Assembly: GCA_905221605.1 (NCBI GenBank)
Contig: CAJNDS010001369.1
Span: 62,001-126,000, forward strand
DNA length: 64,000 bases
Reading direction: 5' to 3'
Source of the DNA: Symbiodinium natans
Taxonomy: Eukaryota; Sar; Dinophyceae; Suessiales; Symbiodiniaceae
This document shows positions 1-9,402 of the stretch, piece after piece. Numbering within the stretch: position 1 is the first letter of the stretch; every line of letters starts with the position of its first letter. Position numbers and translations under genes: made by a program. Below the pieces are notes generated by a model. It saw only the letters and a list, made by a program, of their open reading frames with translations. It did not search any database and was not told the origin of the DNA.

Positions 1-112
1 TGCCATCACATTGATGCCATGCCTTGTATGATATAGCCTAGATATTATATTCATATGCCAGCATGCCAAAAAGCCGTAATGTGCCATGAATATGCCATGA
101 AATGCCAGAAAT
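1..112. other. left-edge non-array DNA
   Basis: AT-richer than what follows. The hexamer ATGCCA recurs several times at uneven spacing. No open frame or recognisable site is visible. Confidence 0.5.
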
Positions 113-895
113 TCAGGGCAATAAGATCAAGCAGTCGAGCAGCAATGCAGGGCCTGGTTTGGCAGAGGACCTTGCCGAAGTAGAGGGGCCAAGCTGCAGA
201 AGGTCTGATGCCAACACTGCCAGGTCCGCCCTGGCATGAGCTTGCGCTGGCAAAGAAAGGCCTAGACTCAAAAAATCAAGCAGCAAGGCCGCAGGCTCCA
301 TTCGTACATGGCTGCGGGGAAAGAGGGAGGAGTCCAGTTGCAGAAGGTCTGAAGCTGGCAACGCAGGACCAAGCTGTCCATGGGACCTTGCGGACAACGG
401 AGCACCCATCGCCGAAAAGTCCAATGCCAGAGCGACAAGTCCCAAACGAGCAAGCTGCCTGACGGATGTTGCGAGACCCAAAAGTGCGTGCTCGGGAATT
501 GATGATGCTAAATCTGGCTGCATGCGGCTAGAGGCAGACAGCGACGGCCCCAGCCGCATGTATGATTGAGGAGGCGTTAAAGGGCCCATTTGCAGGAAGT
601 CCAGAGCCGGGAGGTTGCTATCAGGTCGTGAGAAGCTCCGCGAAAGCACTGCCAAGCCAAACGAGGCGTAATCCAGCAAAAGCAATGTCAGCCCAAGGCA
701 TGTTATACCTAAGACAGATGAGCAGCTGCCAAGTCGTGCAAGTTGCTGCACCAAGAGCATCAGGTCTGGTTGCAAGGAGTCTGGGGCAGACGAAGGTGGG
801 CCCGAGCGACAGGGGCTGCGCAAGGGTACAACCAGCCCAGTGTTCGCGTGGTCCGATATCGAAGTAGAAGGATCAGCGCAGCCTGCTCCAAACAA
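113..895 (-). CDS. repeat-array open frame, 260 codons, A-B dimer type
   Basis: Open minus frame made of 12-residue units, with several A-B-A-B runs in the part nearest position 113 and only occasional C units. It ends at a TGA that is not at the usual residue-8 position, just where the repeat stops. No initiator context, signal peptide or known domain is visible. It may be the terminal part of a larger repeat protein or a non-coding array with an open frame. Confidence 0.3.
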   Translation of the reverse strand: MFGAGCADPSTSISDHANTGLVVPLRSPCRSGPPSSAPDSLQPDLMLLVQQLARLGSCSSVLGITCLGLTLLLLDYASFGLAVLSRSFSRPDSNLPALDFLQMGPLTPPQSYMRLGPSLSASSRMQPDLASSIPEHALLGLATSVRQLARLGLVALALDFSAMGAPLSARSHGQLGPALPASDLLQLDSSLFPRSHVRMEPAALLLDFLSLGLSLPAQAHARADLAVLASDLLQLGPSTSARSSAKPGPALLLDCLILLP

Positions 896-913
896 CGCTG
901 TCGTGGACCCAGG

Positions 914-1561
914 TCAGGCGTGGGCCTGCGGCAAGGGCGAAGACCCAAGCTGCAAGAGGTCCAATGCTGGTGAGCTTGGCCCAAAGCATCCGCAGCTTCT
1001 GGCCAGCAACAGCAGTTCTGGATGCAAGAAGTCGACTGCTGGCAAGGCTGCTCCAAGCTTTGACGTGCTTCGAAGGAACGAGAGCGAATCGAATCGCGCA
1101 AAGTCTGTGACAAGCAAGGAGAACACTGGGCCAAGGCGGGTTGATCCTAGGACTGGCACAAGCAGCTCGAGGCACGTAGAATCTTGTGTTGAGGGTGATG
1201 CGCCAGGCCTGAGGGGGTCAGGTACCAGCAGAGAAGGGCCCAAACAGCTGGAGCTATGCGGCAGTGGGACTGGTCCTGGGTGGGCAGAATCCGGGACTGG
1301 AGCGATGACATCCGAACGAGCATGGCTGCGAGGTGGCACCAACAAGTCCATTTGCGTCCACTCTGAAACCAACGAGAGAAGTCCAGGGCGACAGAGTCCG
1401 GACACGGACGTGAAGGAAGCAACTCGACTACAACTTCGGGGCAGAAGCGAGAAACTTGTCTGAGCGAACTCAAGCACCGAAAGAAAGCTGCCAAGGCGAA
1501 GTGAAGAGCGCGGCAGCAGAGACGATCCCGGAAAAGTGAGCTCCAATGCAGGAAGAAGCAA
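914..1561 (-). CDS. repeat-array open frame, 215 codons
   Basis: Minus-frame segment of mixed A-B and A-B-C units, same frame as the flanking segments. It ends at a TGA replacing the Arg of a B-type unit (context AHA-stop-P). Function unknown; the apparent start is arbitrary because the frame is open upstream to the next residue-8 stop. Confidence 0.28.
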   Translation of the reverse strand: MLLPALELTFPGSSLLPRSSLRLGSFLSVLEFAQTSFSLLPRSCSRVASFTSVSGLCRPGLLSLVSEWTQMDLLVPPRSHARSDVIAPVPDSAHPGPVPLPHSSSCLGPSLLVPDPLRPGASPSTQDSTCLELLVPVLGSTRLGPVFSLLVTDFARFDSLSFLRSTSKLGAALPAVDFLHPELLLLARSCGCFGPSSPALDLLQLGSSPLPQAHA

Positions 1562-1603
1562 GCCAAGACGGGAGGCAGTAGAGATTGATGAGATCGGCTC
1601 GGA

Positions 1604-2629
1604 TTAGGTGAAGGACCTTGCAGAAAGCAAAGCTCCAAGTTGCAGGGAGTCTAGCACGGGGGGAGAAGAATCGAGGACGCTCCTCTGGAAGGCTGACAGG
1701 GGAAAGTCCAGACGTGCGAAGCAGCGCAGGAGCGCCAAGGACCCGAGATTCAGAAAGTCCAGCGCCGATGATGTGGGTCCTGGTTGGCTGAGACTATGGG
1801 CTGGCAGGGAGGATCCCAAGTGCAGGAAGTCCATTGCGAAAAGCACCAGCCCCAGCCGGACCAAGGATCTCACAGAGAGACTGAACCCTGAGTGGACAAT
1901 GTCCAAAGCGGGTGGCAATGCCCCCAGCCGCCCGAGTCCGCAAACCAGCGTGGAAGATTCAAGGCGTGTGAAGCTCCTTGCGAGCAAGATCGGCCCTGAC
2001 CGCAGAGGATCCAGAACAAGCAGACTGATTTCAAGCTGCATGAAGCTTCGAAGAATCGTCGGCAAGCCCAAGTTTACGGAGTCCAGAAGAAGCGGGGAAG
2101 CTCCAGGGCAGGTCTCCCCAAAAGCGAACAAACCCAAGCCAGGGCCGCAGAAGGATCGAGTTGGCGAGGTGATGCCTGGGTGAAGGAGGTCTGGCGCCGA
2201 TATGACCACGTCCACACAAGCGGAGCTGTGAATCGAAACCGCTGGCTCAGCATTGACCATGTCCAAGGGCAGTAAGGGCAGTCCAAGGCGGACGAGGCTA
2301 AGGGCTGGAGGCAAGAACTCAACGTGAGCAGGCGACTGCAACGACAGGATGAATCCAAGCCTCAAGTGATCCGGAACCGGAACTGCTGCTCCCAAGCGGC
2401 TGAAGCCTCGAGCCAACAAAGAGGATGCCGGATATGCAAAGTCCAGAACTGTAGGCAAGGAACCACATCGCCCGATGTTTGGAGCAGACAGGACTAGCTC
2501 AGGGCGAGAGGCACTACGCAGAAGCAGCGCGAAACCCAGGTTCAGAAAGTCGGGCACAAACGGGGTAAGGCCAAGGTGGCAGAAGCTGTGCAACAACAAG
2601 CTCAACCCAGAGTAGGCGCTATTGGTCAC
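1604..2629 (-). CDS. repeat-array open frame, 341 codons
   Basis: About 28 units in A-B-C order. It ends at TAA standing at residue 8 of a B unit (SFT-stop-SEP), one of only two TAA stops found in the arrays. TAA is what two successive C-to-T changes, one on each strand of a CGA codon, would give. Confidence 0.3.
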   Translation of the reverse strand: MTNSAYSGLSLLLHSFCHLGLTPFVPDFLNLGFALLLRSASRPELVLSAPNIGRCGSLPTVLDFAYPASSLLARGFSRLGAAVPVPDHLRLGFILSLQSPAHVEFLPPALSLVRLGLPLLPLDMVNAEPAVSIHSSACVDVVISAPDLLHPGITSPTRSFCGPGLGLFAFGETCPGASPLLLDSVNLGLPTILRSFMQLEISLLVLDPLRSGPILLARSFTRLESSTLVCGLGRLGALPPALDIVHSGFSLSVRSLVRLGLVLFAMDFLHLGSSLPAHSLSQPGPTSSALDFLNLGSLALLRCFARLDFPLSAFQRSVLDSSPPVLDSLQLGALLSARSFT

Positions 2630-3013
2630 CGGTAGTGAGAATACACTTCCAGTTCAAGTCAGGCCAAACACTGACGCAATGGCACCTGGGCATGCCAAGC
2701 TGTGCACGGACAGCAATGGTTCGGGCCTGGCATGGTTGGGCGCGAAGAATGAAGATCCTGGGTGGGCAGAACTCCTCGACGACATCAACGCACCAGGGTG
2801 GAGGGAATCCAAGACCGGCAAAAAAAGTCCCAGCTGGGTTCTCTCTAGCGCAGGCGCGCTAGATCCCATCCAAGCGCAGCTGTGGAGCAGCAAGAAGAAA
2901 CCTGAATGCAGGAAGTCCAATGCTAGAGCGGCACTACCCAAGCGGCTAAACCCTCGAGGCAGTGGCAAAGCATCCGAGTGTGCAGAGTTCAGAACAGGTG
3001 CAATGCTGCCCAG

Positions 3014-3991
3014 TCAAACCATGCTTCGTGCAGAGACAGCTGGCCCCAAACATGTGAAGTCGAGTGCCAGCACAACAAAGTCAAAGCATGTGCCGCCAGA
3101 AGCAGCCACGGCGATTCCCAGGCAAATCGCGCTGCGCGATGGCGAGAAAGGACCAGGCTTCAAATGATCCAGCACTGGCAGTAGCGGTCCAGGTCTGACA
3201 AAGCTGCGAGCCGATGGAGATAAACCTGGGTTGAGGAGGTCAAGCGCCGGCAGGGATGAGTCGAAAGTGGCCCTGCTGGATGCGAAAGGAGTGAAGTCCA
3301 GTCTTGCGAGCTGCCGCGCGGAAGGCAACAGTCCCAAATGTAAAGGGTCCAGCGCCAACAACACAAGTCCCACCCGCGCCATGCTTCTCGCGAAGAGTGG
3401 AAGCTCTGGCTGAAGAGAGTCCAACGCCGACAGCAACGGGCCGGGAGAAGTGCGAGAGGATGCCGGTAAAGTGAGACCAAAGCGCGTTACATGGCGTGCC
3501 GACAGGTTCAGCCCCAAATTCGAGAAGTCCAAAGTGGAAGGTATCAGCTCCAAACAGATGTGGCTCCGCAAAGGCAAAAAGAAGCCCAAGCTGACCATGT
3601 CTGAGAGTGACGGCGGTGCGCCCAAACGACAGCTTTGAAGAACGAGGAGCGACGGCCCCAAAGCACCGAGGCCTCGTGGCGGTGTGGGAGCATCGGGTCT
3701 TGCGGGGTTGGGCACGAGTGGTAAGAAGCCAGGCTGAGAGGAGGACCTTGCAAGCGGCGAAGGGCCCGGCATGACAAAGTCCAGCACAAACAGCAGCACG
3801 TCGAGGCTTACCCAGGCACATGCCGGCACGAAAGCGCCACAGTGGCTGAAGGACTGCAGTGGTGTTGTGAGGTCAAGCTTTGCAAAATCTGAGACTGAGA
3901 AAGTGGCATCCAATCGACAGGAGGAATGTAATGAAGGGGACAAGTCTAGGAATGAATCTTCGATGACAGGCAGGGAGAACACGGGGCCCAT
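3014..3991 (-). CDS. repeat-array open frame, 325 codons
   Basis: A-B-C units in the block 1 minus frame, closed by TGA at residue 8 of a B unit (SMV-stop-LGS). Otherwise like its neighbours; function unknown. Confidence 0.3.
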   Translation of the reverse strand: MGPVFSLPVIEDSFLDLSPSLHSSCRLDATFSVSDFAKLDLTTPLQSFSHCGAFVPACAWVSLDVLLFVLDFVMPGPSPLARSSSQPGFLPLVPNPARPDAPTPPRGLGALGPSLLVLQSCRLGAPPSLSDMVSLGFFLPLRSHICLELIPSTLDFSNLGLNLSARHVTRFGLTLPASSRTSPGPLLSALDSLQPELPLFARSMARVGLVLLALDPLHLGLLPSARQLARLDFTPFASSRATFDSSLPALDLLNPGLSPSARSFVRPGPLLPVLDHLKPGPFSPSRSAICLGIAVAASGGTCFDFVVLALDFTCLGPAVSARSMV

Positions 3992-4027
3992 CCAATTTAG
4001 TCCTGAGGCCGGTGATGTAAAGTCAGG

Positions 4028-5875
4028 TCAAATGTGGCTCCTGAGCAAAGGCGGAAACCCCAAGCATTGAAGATCCGATGAGGACAACGTTGAGCCAAGC
4101 CGCAAGCAGCTTCGTAAGGGCAGCAGCAAGCCCAGTGGCACGAGTTCCGGCACAGGAGGCATCAGGCCAGGCCGGACTGCGTTAAAGACCAAGGGTGCCA
4201 GATCAATCCGACTGGGTGCGTGCGGTGGCATCACAGGCTCCAGGTGCAGAAGGTCCAGCGCCAGCAGTGCAGTGCCAGGGTGCGCGGAGGATCTAGCGGA
4301 CGGGAGAGAGCCCGACTGAAGGGAATCGAGAACAGGGGCTGCTGGGTTTAGTCTGCCAGAACTCCGAAGGAATGGTGAAGAGCCTGAGGAGGTGAGGCCC
4401 GTGACAGAAAGCATAGATCCTAACAGAGTGGAGCTCCTTGCAGGTGATGGCAAGCCCAGGATCGTGCTTTCAATCACAGGGAGCTTGAACAAGGAGCCCG
4501 ACCAGGACAACCCAAATGCTGGCAGCGTGAGCCCAAGGCATGCATACTGCTGCAACATCAGCAAGGAGCCTGAATGCACCAATCCGGGCGCAAACACCAC
4601 CAAACCGAGCTGAGCAGCTGACTGCGATGAAGGGGAGGATCCGGGATTGGAAGAGTCTGAAGCAGGCGGCGACGTGGCCGTCCTTGCACAGCCCGTCGCT
4701 GGCACGATCAGCTCCAGGCGAGCAGGCGAACGAAGAGCTGCAGGCGAACCAAGATGCAAAGAGTCTGGGACAGGCACGGCAAGGCCGGGCTGGGCCACGC
4801 TTCGTGCCAACATCGAGAAGCCAGGCCTCGCGTGGTCTGAAACTGCTGCCAGAGAGCCTGAACGAGCGGGGCTTTGAAGCAGCAGCAGGGGGCCTGACCT
4901 GACGTAGTCCATGGCCAACAGCAGCAGGTCAAATCGCAACTCACCCAACAAAGGCATAACAAACCCGAAGCAAGTCATGGCACGAGAAGAGGGTGAAAAG
5001 TCCAGAACAGTAAAGTCCGAGGCCAACAAAGACAGCCCCAGCAGCCCTCTCCTGGTTGCGGGCAAGACAGGGCCAGTGCGACTCATGGAGCGCAACGGCG
5101 AGAAAGAGTCCGGGTGCAGAGAGTCCGGAACTGGAAGGTTCAAGCCTGGCCGAGCGAGGGAGCGTACAGAAGCAACTGGCTCCGAGCAAGCAGGATCCAG
5201 CACGACAGGCAGCAATCCAAGCCGTGAACGTCCGGACAAAGGCACAGCCGGGCCGAGACGAACGAGCTGTTGCGTCAACATCAAGAACCCTGTCTGAAGG
5301 AAGTCAAAGGTTGACGGTGTGGCTTCCAGGCGAGCGTGGGATCGCAAGAGGAAGGAGGCGCCTAAATGCAGGAAGTCCAATGCGGGCACGGTCCAGCCCA
5401 GGCAAGTGTAGCTTTGTATCAGCGTCCCAACTCCGAGGTGCAGGGAGTCCGACACCAACACGGGTGAGCCAAAAGCACCCTTTCCAAATGCCAGAAGCCG
5501 CGAGCCTGGCCTAGCGGAGGAATGCAGAAGCGTGGCAGGTCCAAGGTGCAGGGGGTCCAGGGCAGGCAGCGTGCTCTCAGGTTGGACCATGCCATAAACA
5601 GGAAGCAACAGGCCTGGTCGAGAGAACCCGTGCAACAGCAGGGATAGCTCCATGCTTATGAAGTCCAGCACCGGAGGCGGCACACCAAGGCGTGTGACCC
5701 CATAAGCTGAAATCATGAAGTCCATGCAACCGAAATGCTGCAGGGGAAGGGAGGGGCCAAAGCCTGAAGGGTCAGGTGCGGGCGTGCACAACTCCATGCG
5801 GACTGCACTGAAGGCCGGAACAGAAGAACCAGAACGTCCAGATCTCCGAAGTGGAGGCGGCAACCCTGGGACCAA
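4028..5875 (-). CDS. repeat-array open frame, 615 codons
   Basis: Longest open segment of block 1, about 50 units. It contains several C units with the Tyr-Gly core and others with Phe-Gly or Ser-Gly. It is closed by TGA at residue 8 of a B unit (SHI-stop-PDL). The upstream end coincides with the loss of repeat structure near 5.9 kb. Confidence 0.33.
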   Translation of the reverse strand: MVPGLPPPLRRSGRSGSSVPAFSAVRMELCTPAPDPSGFGPSLPLQHFGCMDFMISAYGVTRLGVPPPVLDFISMELSLLLHGFSRPGLLLPVYGMVQPESTLPALDPLHLGPATLLHSSARPGSRLLAFGKGAFGSPVLVSDSLHLGVGTLIQSYTCLGWTVPALDFLHLGASFLLRSHARLEATPSTFDFLQTGFLMLTQQLVRLGPAVPLSGRSRLGLLPVVLDPACSEPVASVRSLARPGLNLPVPDSLHPDSFSPLRSMSRTGPVLPATRRGLLGLSLLASDFTVLDFSPSSRAMTCFGFVMPLLGELRFDLLLLAMDYVRSGPLLLLQSPARSGSLAAVSDHARPGFSMLARSVAQPGLAVPVPDSLHLGSPAALRSPARLELIVPATGCARTATSPPASDSSNPGSSPSSQSAAQLGLVVFAPGLVHSGSLLMLQQYACLGLTLPAFGLSWSGSLFKLPVIESTILGLPSPARSSTLLGSMLSVTGLTSSGSSPFLRSSGRLNPAAPVLDSLQSGSLPSARSSAHPGTALLALDLLHLEPVMPPHAPSRIDLAPLVFNAVRPGLMPPVPELVPLGLLLPLRSCLRLGSTLSSSDLQCLGFPPLLRSHI

Positions 5876-5940
5876 GAAATCCTTAGCAGATCTTCAGGGT
5901 CAGAGTTGGACTTGTTGCCGTCACGGGGTCTTAGAGGCAT

Positions 5941-6170
5941 CATGCCGTGTAGTCAAAACAGTACTCGACTGCTCATTGCAATCACTCTCTCCATCTGCGG
6001 GCCCGTCTAGGAGTCAAGAGTCTAGTGCCTGATTACTCACCAGTGCTACATATTATTGTGCTACACTGCTACACCCTTAGACCCTTAGGGCCGCAGACTT
6101 TGTTGACGCTCCTTCTACGCTCTCGTTAGGCTCTTACCGCTACGATCCCAGTGAAGCCAAGCAGCGAGAC
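5941..6170. other. spacer between array blocks 1 and 2
   Basis: No repeat units and no convincing open frame. The array reading frame differs on its two sides, so the blocks are not one continuous frame. CCCTTAGA/CCCTTAGG direct repeats lie near 6074-6090. Confidence 0.5.
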
Positions 6171-7674
6171 ACGGCAGGAAGCTGCCCAGCAGTGAGACGC
6201 CGTAGGCAGGCAGGCTGCTGCCCGAGCACGAAAAGCTTCTTGGAGACGTTGTCAATTCCATGTGCACCTCAGCAGTGAAGGCTTCAAGAGCACAGAGCTC
6301 CCCCGTGAAAAGATGCTCGATCTTGCTCGTTTCACTATGTTTCACTCGCGTTTCTGTAATTTTCTGTATCTGCATCCAAGCTACAAAGTCCAAGGCCAGC
6401 GGAGAGCTCCCCAAGGCGCTCAAGCCGTAGGCAGGCAAAGTAGGTCCCAGCCTGACAGAGCTTTGTAGCAGAGTAGTGCTCTCCGAGCTGGCCGTGTCTG
6501 GCACGGCAGGTGTCGGGCCGGGGCGTGAAATGCGGAAGGTGGGTGGGGCAACCTCCAGACAGGCAGATGAATGCAAAGGCAGTGGCGACCCCAAGCAACT
6601 CTCACACAGCGCCGGTGAGGCCAAACCCAAACGAGCAAGAGATCGTGGTGGCAAACTGAACTCCATCCGCGCGTAGTCTGCCGAGGACGGAAGGGCTCCT
6701 AGCCGGGCACTGGACATGGTCGACACGTTCGCTCCTGGACGCATCGTACTTCGCATTGAAGGGCTCGAGGCGAGGTGCAGAAAGTCCGAGGCCGATAAGA
6801 AGAGTCCCGATCTCACCGACCTGGACGCAAGGAAAGACGACCCGGGTCTCGAGGAGCTCCGTGCGGGCATCGGGAGCCCCGAATGGGCGATCTCTGCCAC
6901 GAACACAGTGAACTCTGAACGGAGGTGGCTTTGCACAGATGGCGAAGAATCAAGGAGAGCATACTCCAGTGATGGCAGTAGCGGCCCTGATCGAGCCACG
7001 CCTGATACCACAAAGGCCAAGTCCAAACGACAAGAGCTTCGCAAGGACATCATGGCACCCAAGCCAATACAGTCCAGCGAGGATACAAAGGGGCCCAGGC
7101 AAACGAGGCTTCGTGTGAAAAGCAGCGAGCCTGGGTGAACGCATCCCACGACAGATGCCACGAAGCCTGCTCGGCTAAAGCTCTGAAATGGTATGGTGGG
7201 CCCGAGATGAAGGGAGTCTGGTGCTGATGAACATAAACCAGGCCTGACTCTGCTTAAGATTGGAAAGCTGAAGCTGGCATGACCGGAACTTTGTGAAGGC
7301 AGAAGTAAGCCTAGATGCAAGGAGTCAGGGGCAAACAAAGGTGGTCCAACGCGGATGGCACTAGCAACTGAGAGTGCCGGCCCGGACTGCGAGGAGCTTC
7401 GTAGAGACAAGGATGAACCTAAGTGCAGGGGGTCCAATGCTGGTGGTGTTGAGCCGAAGGCGCTCCGACCAAAAAGTAAGAGCATCGAACCCAGACGCCC
7501 GAGCTGCCGCAAAGGTGGCAATGGTCCACAGTGACTGGAGTTTAGGGCAAGTAGAGCCGGCTCCAGGCACAAGAAGCTGCGAAGCAGCGGAGTGCTTTCC
7601 AAGCAAGCGAGATCTGGAGCCAGCAGGAAGAACCCTGGCCAGAACCCTCCTGAAGCCGGCACCCTGACTCCCAA
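6115..7674 (-). CDS. repeat-array open frame, 519 codons, with a non-repeat insertion
   Basis: Repeat units continue to about 6380. There an A unit breaks off after ALDFVAW and about 40 residues of unrelated sequence (MQIQKITETRVKHSE...) follow in frame, before a B unit resumes at PRSFSCSG. A short unique tail (…HWDRSGKSLTRA) then ends the frame at 6115. The insertion, near 6250-6375, is AT-richer than the array. Function unknown. Confidence 0.33.
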   Translation of the reverse strand: MGVRVPASGGFWPGFFLLAPDLACLESTPLLRSFLCLEPALLALNSSHCGPLPPLRQLGRLGSMLLLFGRSAFGSTPPALDPLHLGSSLSLRSSSQSGPALSVASAIRVGPPLFAPDSLHLGLLLPSQSSGHASFSFPILSRVRPGLCSSAPDSLHLGPTIPFQSFSRAGFVASVVGCVHPGSLLFTRSLVCLGPFVSSLDCIGLGAMMSLRSSCRLDLAFVVSGVARSGPLLPSLEYALLDSSPSVQSHLRSEFTVFVAEIAHSGLPMPARSSSRPGSSFLASRSVRSGLFLSASDFLHLASSPSMRSTMRPGANVSTMSSARLGALPSSADYARMEFSLPPRSLARLGLASPALCESCLGSPLPLHSSACLEVAPPTFRISRPGPTPAVPDTASSESTTLLQSSVRLGPTLPAYGLSALGSSPLALDFVAWMQIQKITETRVKHSETSKIEHLFTGELCALEAFTAEVHMELTTSPRSFSCSGSSLPAYGVSLLGSFLPCLAAWLHWDRSGKSLTRA

Positions 7675-8772
7675 TCACATGAATCCCCTCAACGATGGGC
7701 TAGGCCCCAATTCTGTCACATCTGGCACCATCAACAGGAAGTCCGGCCAAACGCGCCCAAACGCAAGCAAAGTCAAAGCCACGTGACCGAGCTGCCTCGC
7801 CAACAGGGACAAGGCCAGATCCGTAGGGTCCAGCGCCAGCGAGGGGCTGTCTAAGCGCATGGTCCCATCAGCAAGCAAAGCGCTCTCAAGGTGGGCAGGC
7901 TGTCGTGAAGGCAGCGACAACCCTGTAGCCAAAGAGTCCATAACCAACGCAGAAAAACCAGAGCAGCCTAAGCCCACCGCAGACAGAATGCTTTCCGGCC
8001 GCATATACGGATGAGGTGGCAGCGGCAAGCCCGTGTGTGTAAGGTCGAGAACGAACATCAAAAACTCAGGGCAAGCGTGGCTGCGGACCAACATTCCACT
8101 GTCCATATGCAAAGAGTCTAGCACCAATGGGGGTGACTCCATCACCGACTTGCCAAACAGCAGTGGTAGTGGTTCCACGCAGCTGAGCCCACGCAAGAAA
8201 AACACCAAACCCAAGTGCAGGAAGTCAAGCGCCGACAAAACCAAGCCATGGCACACGAAACTCTTCAACGACAGCAGAAACCCCAAAAACACGAAATCCA
8301 AGGCTGGCGATGGTGCATCCAGTTTGGAGAGGCCTGATACAAGCAAAGACGCAGCTGTCCATGAAGAACTTTGCAGTGACAGGATAAAGCCAAATTCGGT
8401 GGGATCCACCACTGACAGCAGCGCCTCCACTCTTGCACAACCCAGCGCTGACAAGATCGAGGACAATCGTGCGGGCTGGTGTGGCGGCAGCAGAATATCG
8501 AATTGAGTGAAGTCCAAGGCAAGTAGAGGCGCATCGCATTCCAGAACCCTGGCCAACGGCGGCATCGGTCCTGGACGCAACATTGCGCGAACCAGCAGAG
8601 ACAAACCCAACTGCGCGGTGTCCAGAACAAAGGTTGTCGGGCCCAGTCTCTGCAAGCCAAACGTGAGAGTCGTAGGCCCAAGGCAGCACATCTCCTGCAG
8701 CAGCAGAAGCAAGCCAGATCGAGCTGCATCAAGCACCGACAAAGTAGCCTCCAGACGAGCCAGTCCGAACAC
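7675..8772 (-). CDS. repeat-array open frame, 365 codons
   Basis: A-B-C units closed by TGA at residue 8 of a B unit (GFM-stop-LGV). The next stop upstream is 1116 bases away, exactly 31 units. Confidence 0.3.
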   Translation of the reverse strand: MFGLARLEATLSVLDAARSGLLLLLQEMCCLGPTTLTFGLQRLGPTTFVLDTAQLGLSLLVRAMLRPGPMPPLARVLECDAPLLALDFTQFDILLPPHQPARLSSILSALGCARVEALLSVVDPTEFGFILSLQSSSWTAASLLVSGLSKLDAPSPALDFVFLGFLLSLKSFVCHGLVLSALDFLHLGLVFFLRGLSCVEPLPLLFGKSVMESPPLVLDSLHMDSGMLVRSHACPEFLMFVLDLTHTGLPLPPHPYMRPESILSAVGLGCSGFSALVMDSLATGLSLPSRQPAHLESALLADGTMRLDSPSLALDPTDLALSLLARQLGHVALTLLAFGRVWPDFLLMVPDVTELGPSPSLRGFM

Positions 8773-8790
8773 CGTCAGCGTGCTGTCAGA

Positions 8791-9393
8791 TCAGAAGTGC
8801 TGCTGCAGCATCGGCAAGAAACCCAATCGTGCCATCTCCGGTGCAAAAGGTGAAAGGCCCACGTGCGAGAGGCTCCGCGTAGACAGAATCGACCCGAAGT
8901 GGGAGAAGTCAGGTGCGAGTAGGGAGGAGTCTAAGTTTGCTTTGCCGCAAGCTAAAGGCGAGGGGGCCAACCTCGAAAAGCCTCGAAGTGGGAGCAGCAA
9001 ACCAAGCCTGGAAAGTTGCAGAGCAGGCACCACGAGACCCGATCTCACAGGGCTATGCGCGGGCGGCAGTGATCCAAATTCGGAAGCGTCTAACGCAAGC
9101 AAGCTTGATCCCAGGCTTGCAGTACGCAACACTGACATGGCAGAGTTGGGACATGCAGGCGAACGGGCAAACAGCAAACTTCCTGGGTTTGTAGAGTCAA
9201 GTGCGAAGAGGGAGGGTCCTGAACAAAAGAGGGATTGCATGGGAAGCGCAAAGCCCAGGTTCAAGAGGTCTGCTACTGGCAGGAAGAAGCCAAGACAAGT
9301 TCTGCCGAGCACAAGAAGCAGGGCACCCAGCTTGCCATAATGTCGTGAGAACGGGAAGGAACCAGGACTGAAGAAGTCAAGGACCAAAAGCAC
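8791..9393 (-). CDS. repeat-array open frame, 200 codons
   Basis: Seventeen units between two stops (612 bases). Closed by TGA at residue 8 (QHF-stop-SDS). No other features. Confidence 0.27.
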   Translation of the reverse strand: MLLVLDFFSPGSFPFSRHYGKLGALLLVLGRTCLGFFLPVADLLNLGFALPMQSLFCSGPSLFALDSTNPGSLLFARSPACPNSAMSVLRTASLGSSLLALDASEFGSLPPAHSPVRSGLVVPALQLSRLGLLLPLRGFSRLAPSPLACGKANLDSSLLAPDFSHFGSILSTRSLSHVGLSPFAPEMARLGFLPMLQQHF

Positions 9394-9402
9394 AAGGCCA
9401 AG

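Larger units (their letters stand above)
113..5940 (-). repeat. 36-bp unit array, block 1 (12-codon units, minus frame)
   Basis: On the minus strand this reads as 12-residue units of three kinds: A with Asp at residue 5 (ALDFLHLG), B with Arg-Ser at 4-5 (LRSFARLG) and C with aromatic-Gly at 4-5 (AYGMSRLG or FGxxRLG). The leftmost part, to about 480, is mainly A-B dimers; further right the A-B-C trimer dominates. One minus frame is kept throughout and is cut by stops near 914, 1604, 2654, 3014 and 4028. All of these stand where unit residue 8 (Arg) belongs; 1604 is TAA and the others are TGA. Units are far from identical, so this is an old array, not a recent satellite burst. I do not recognise a named domain. 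Confidence 0.93.
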
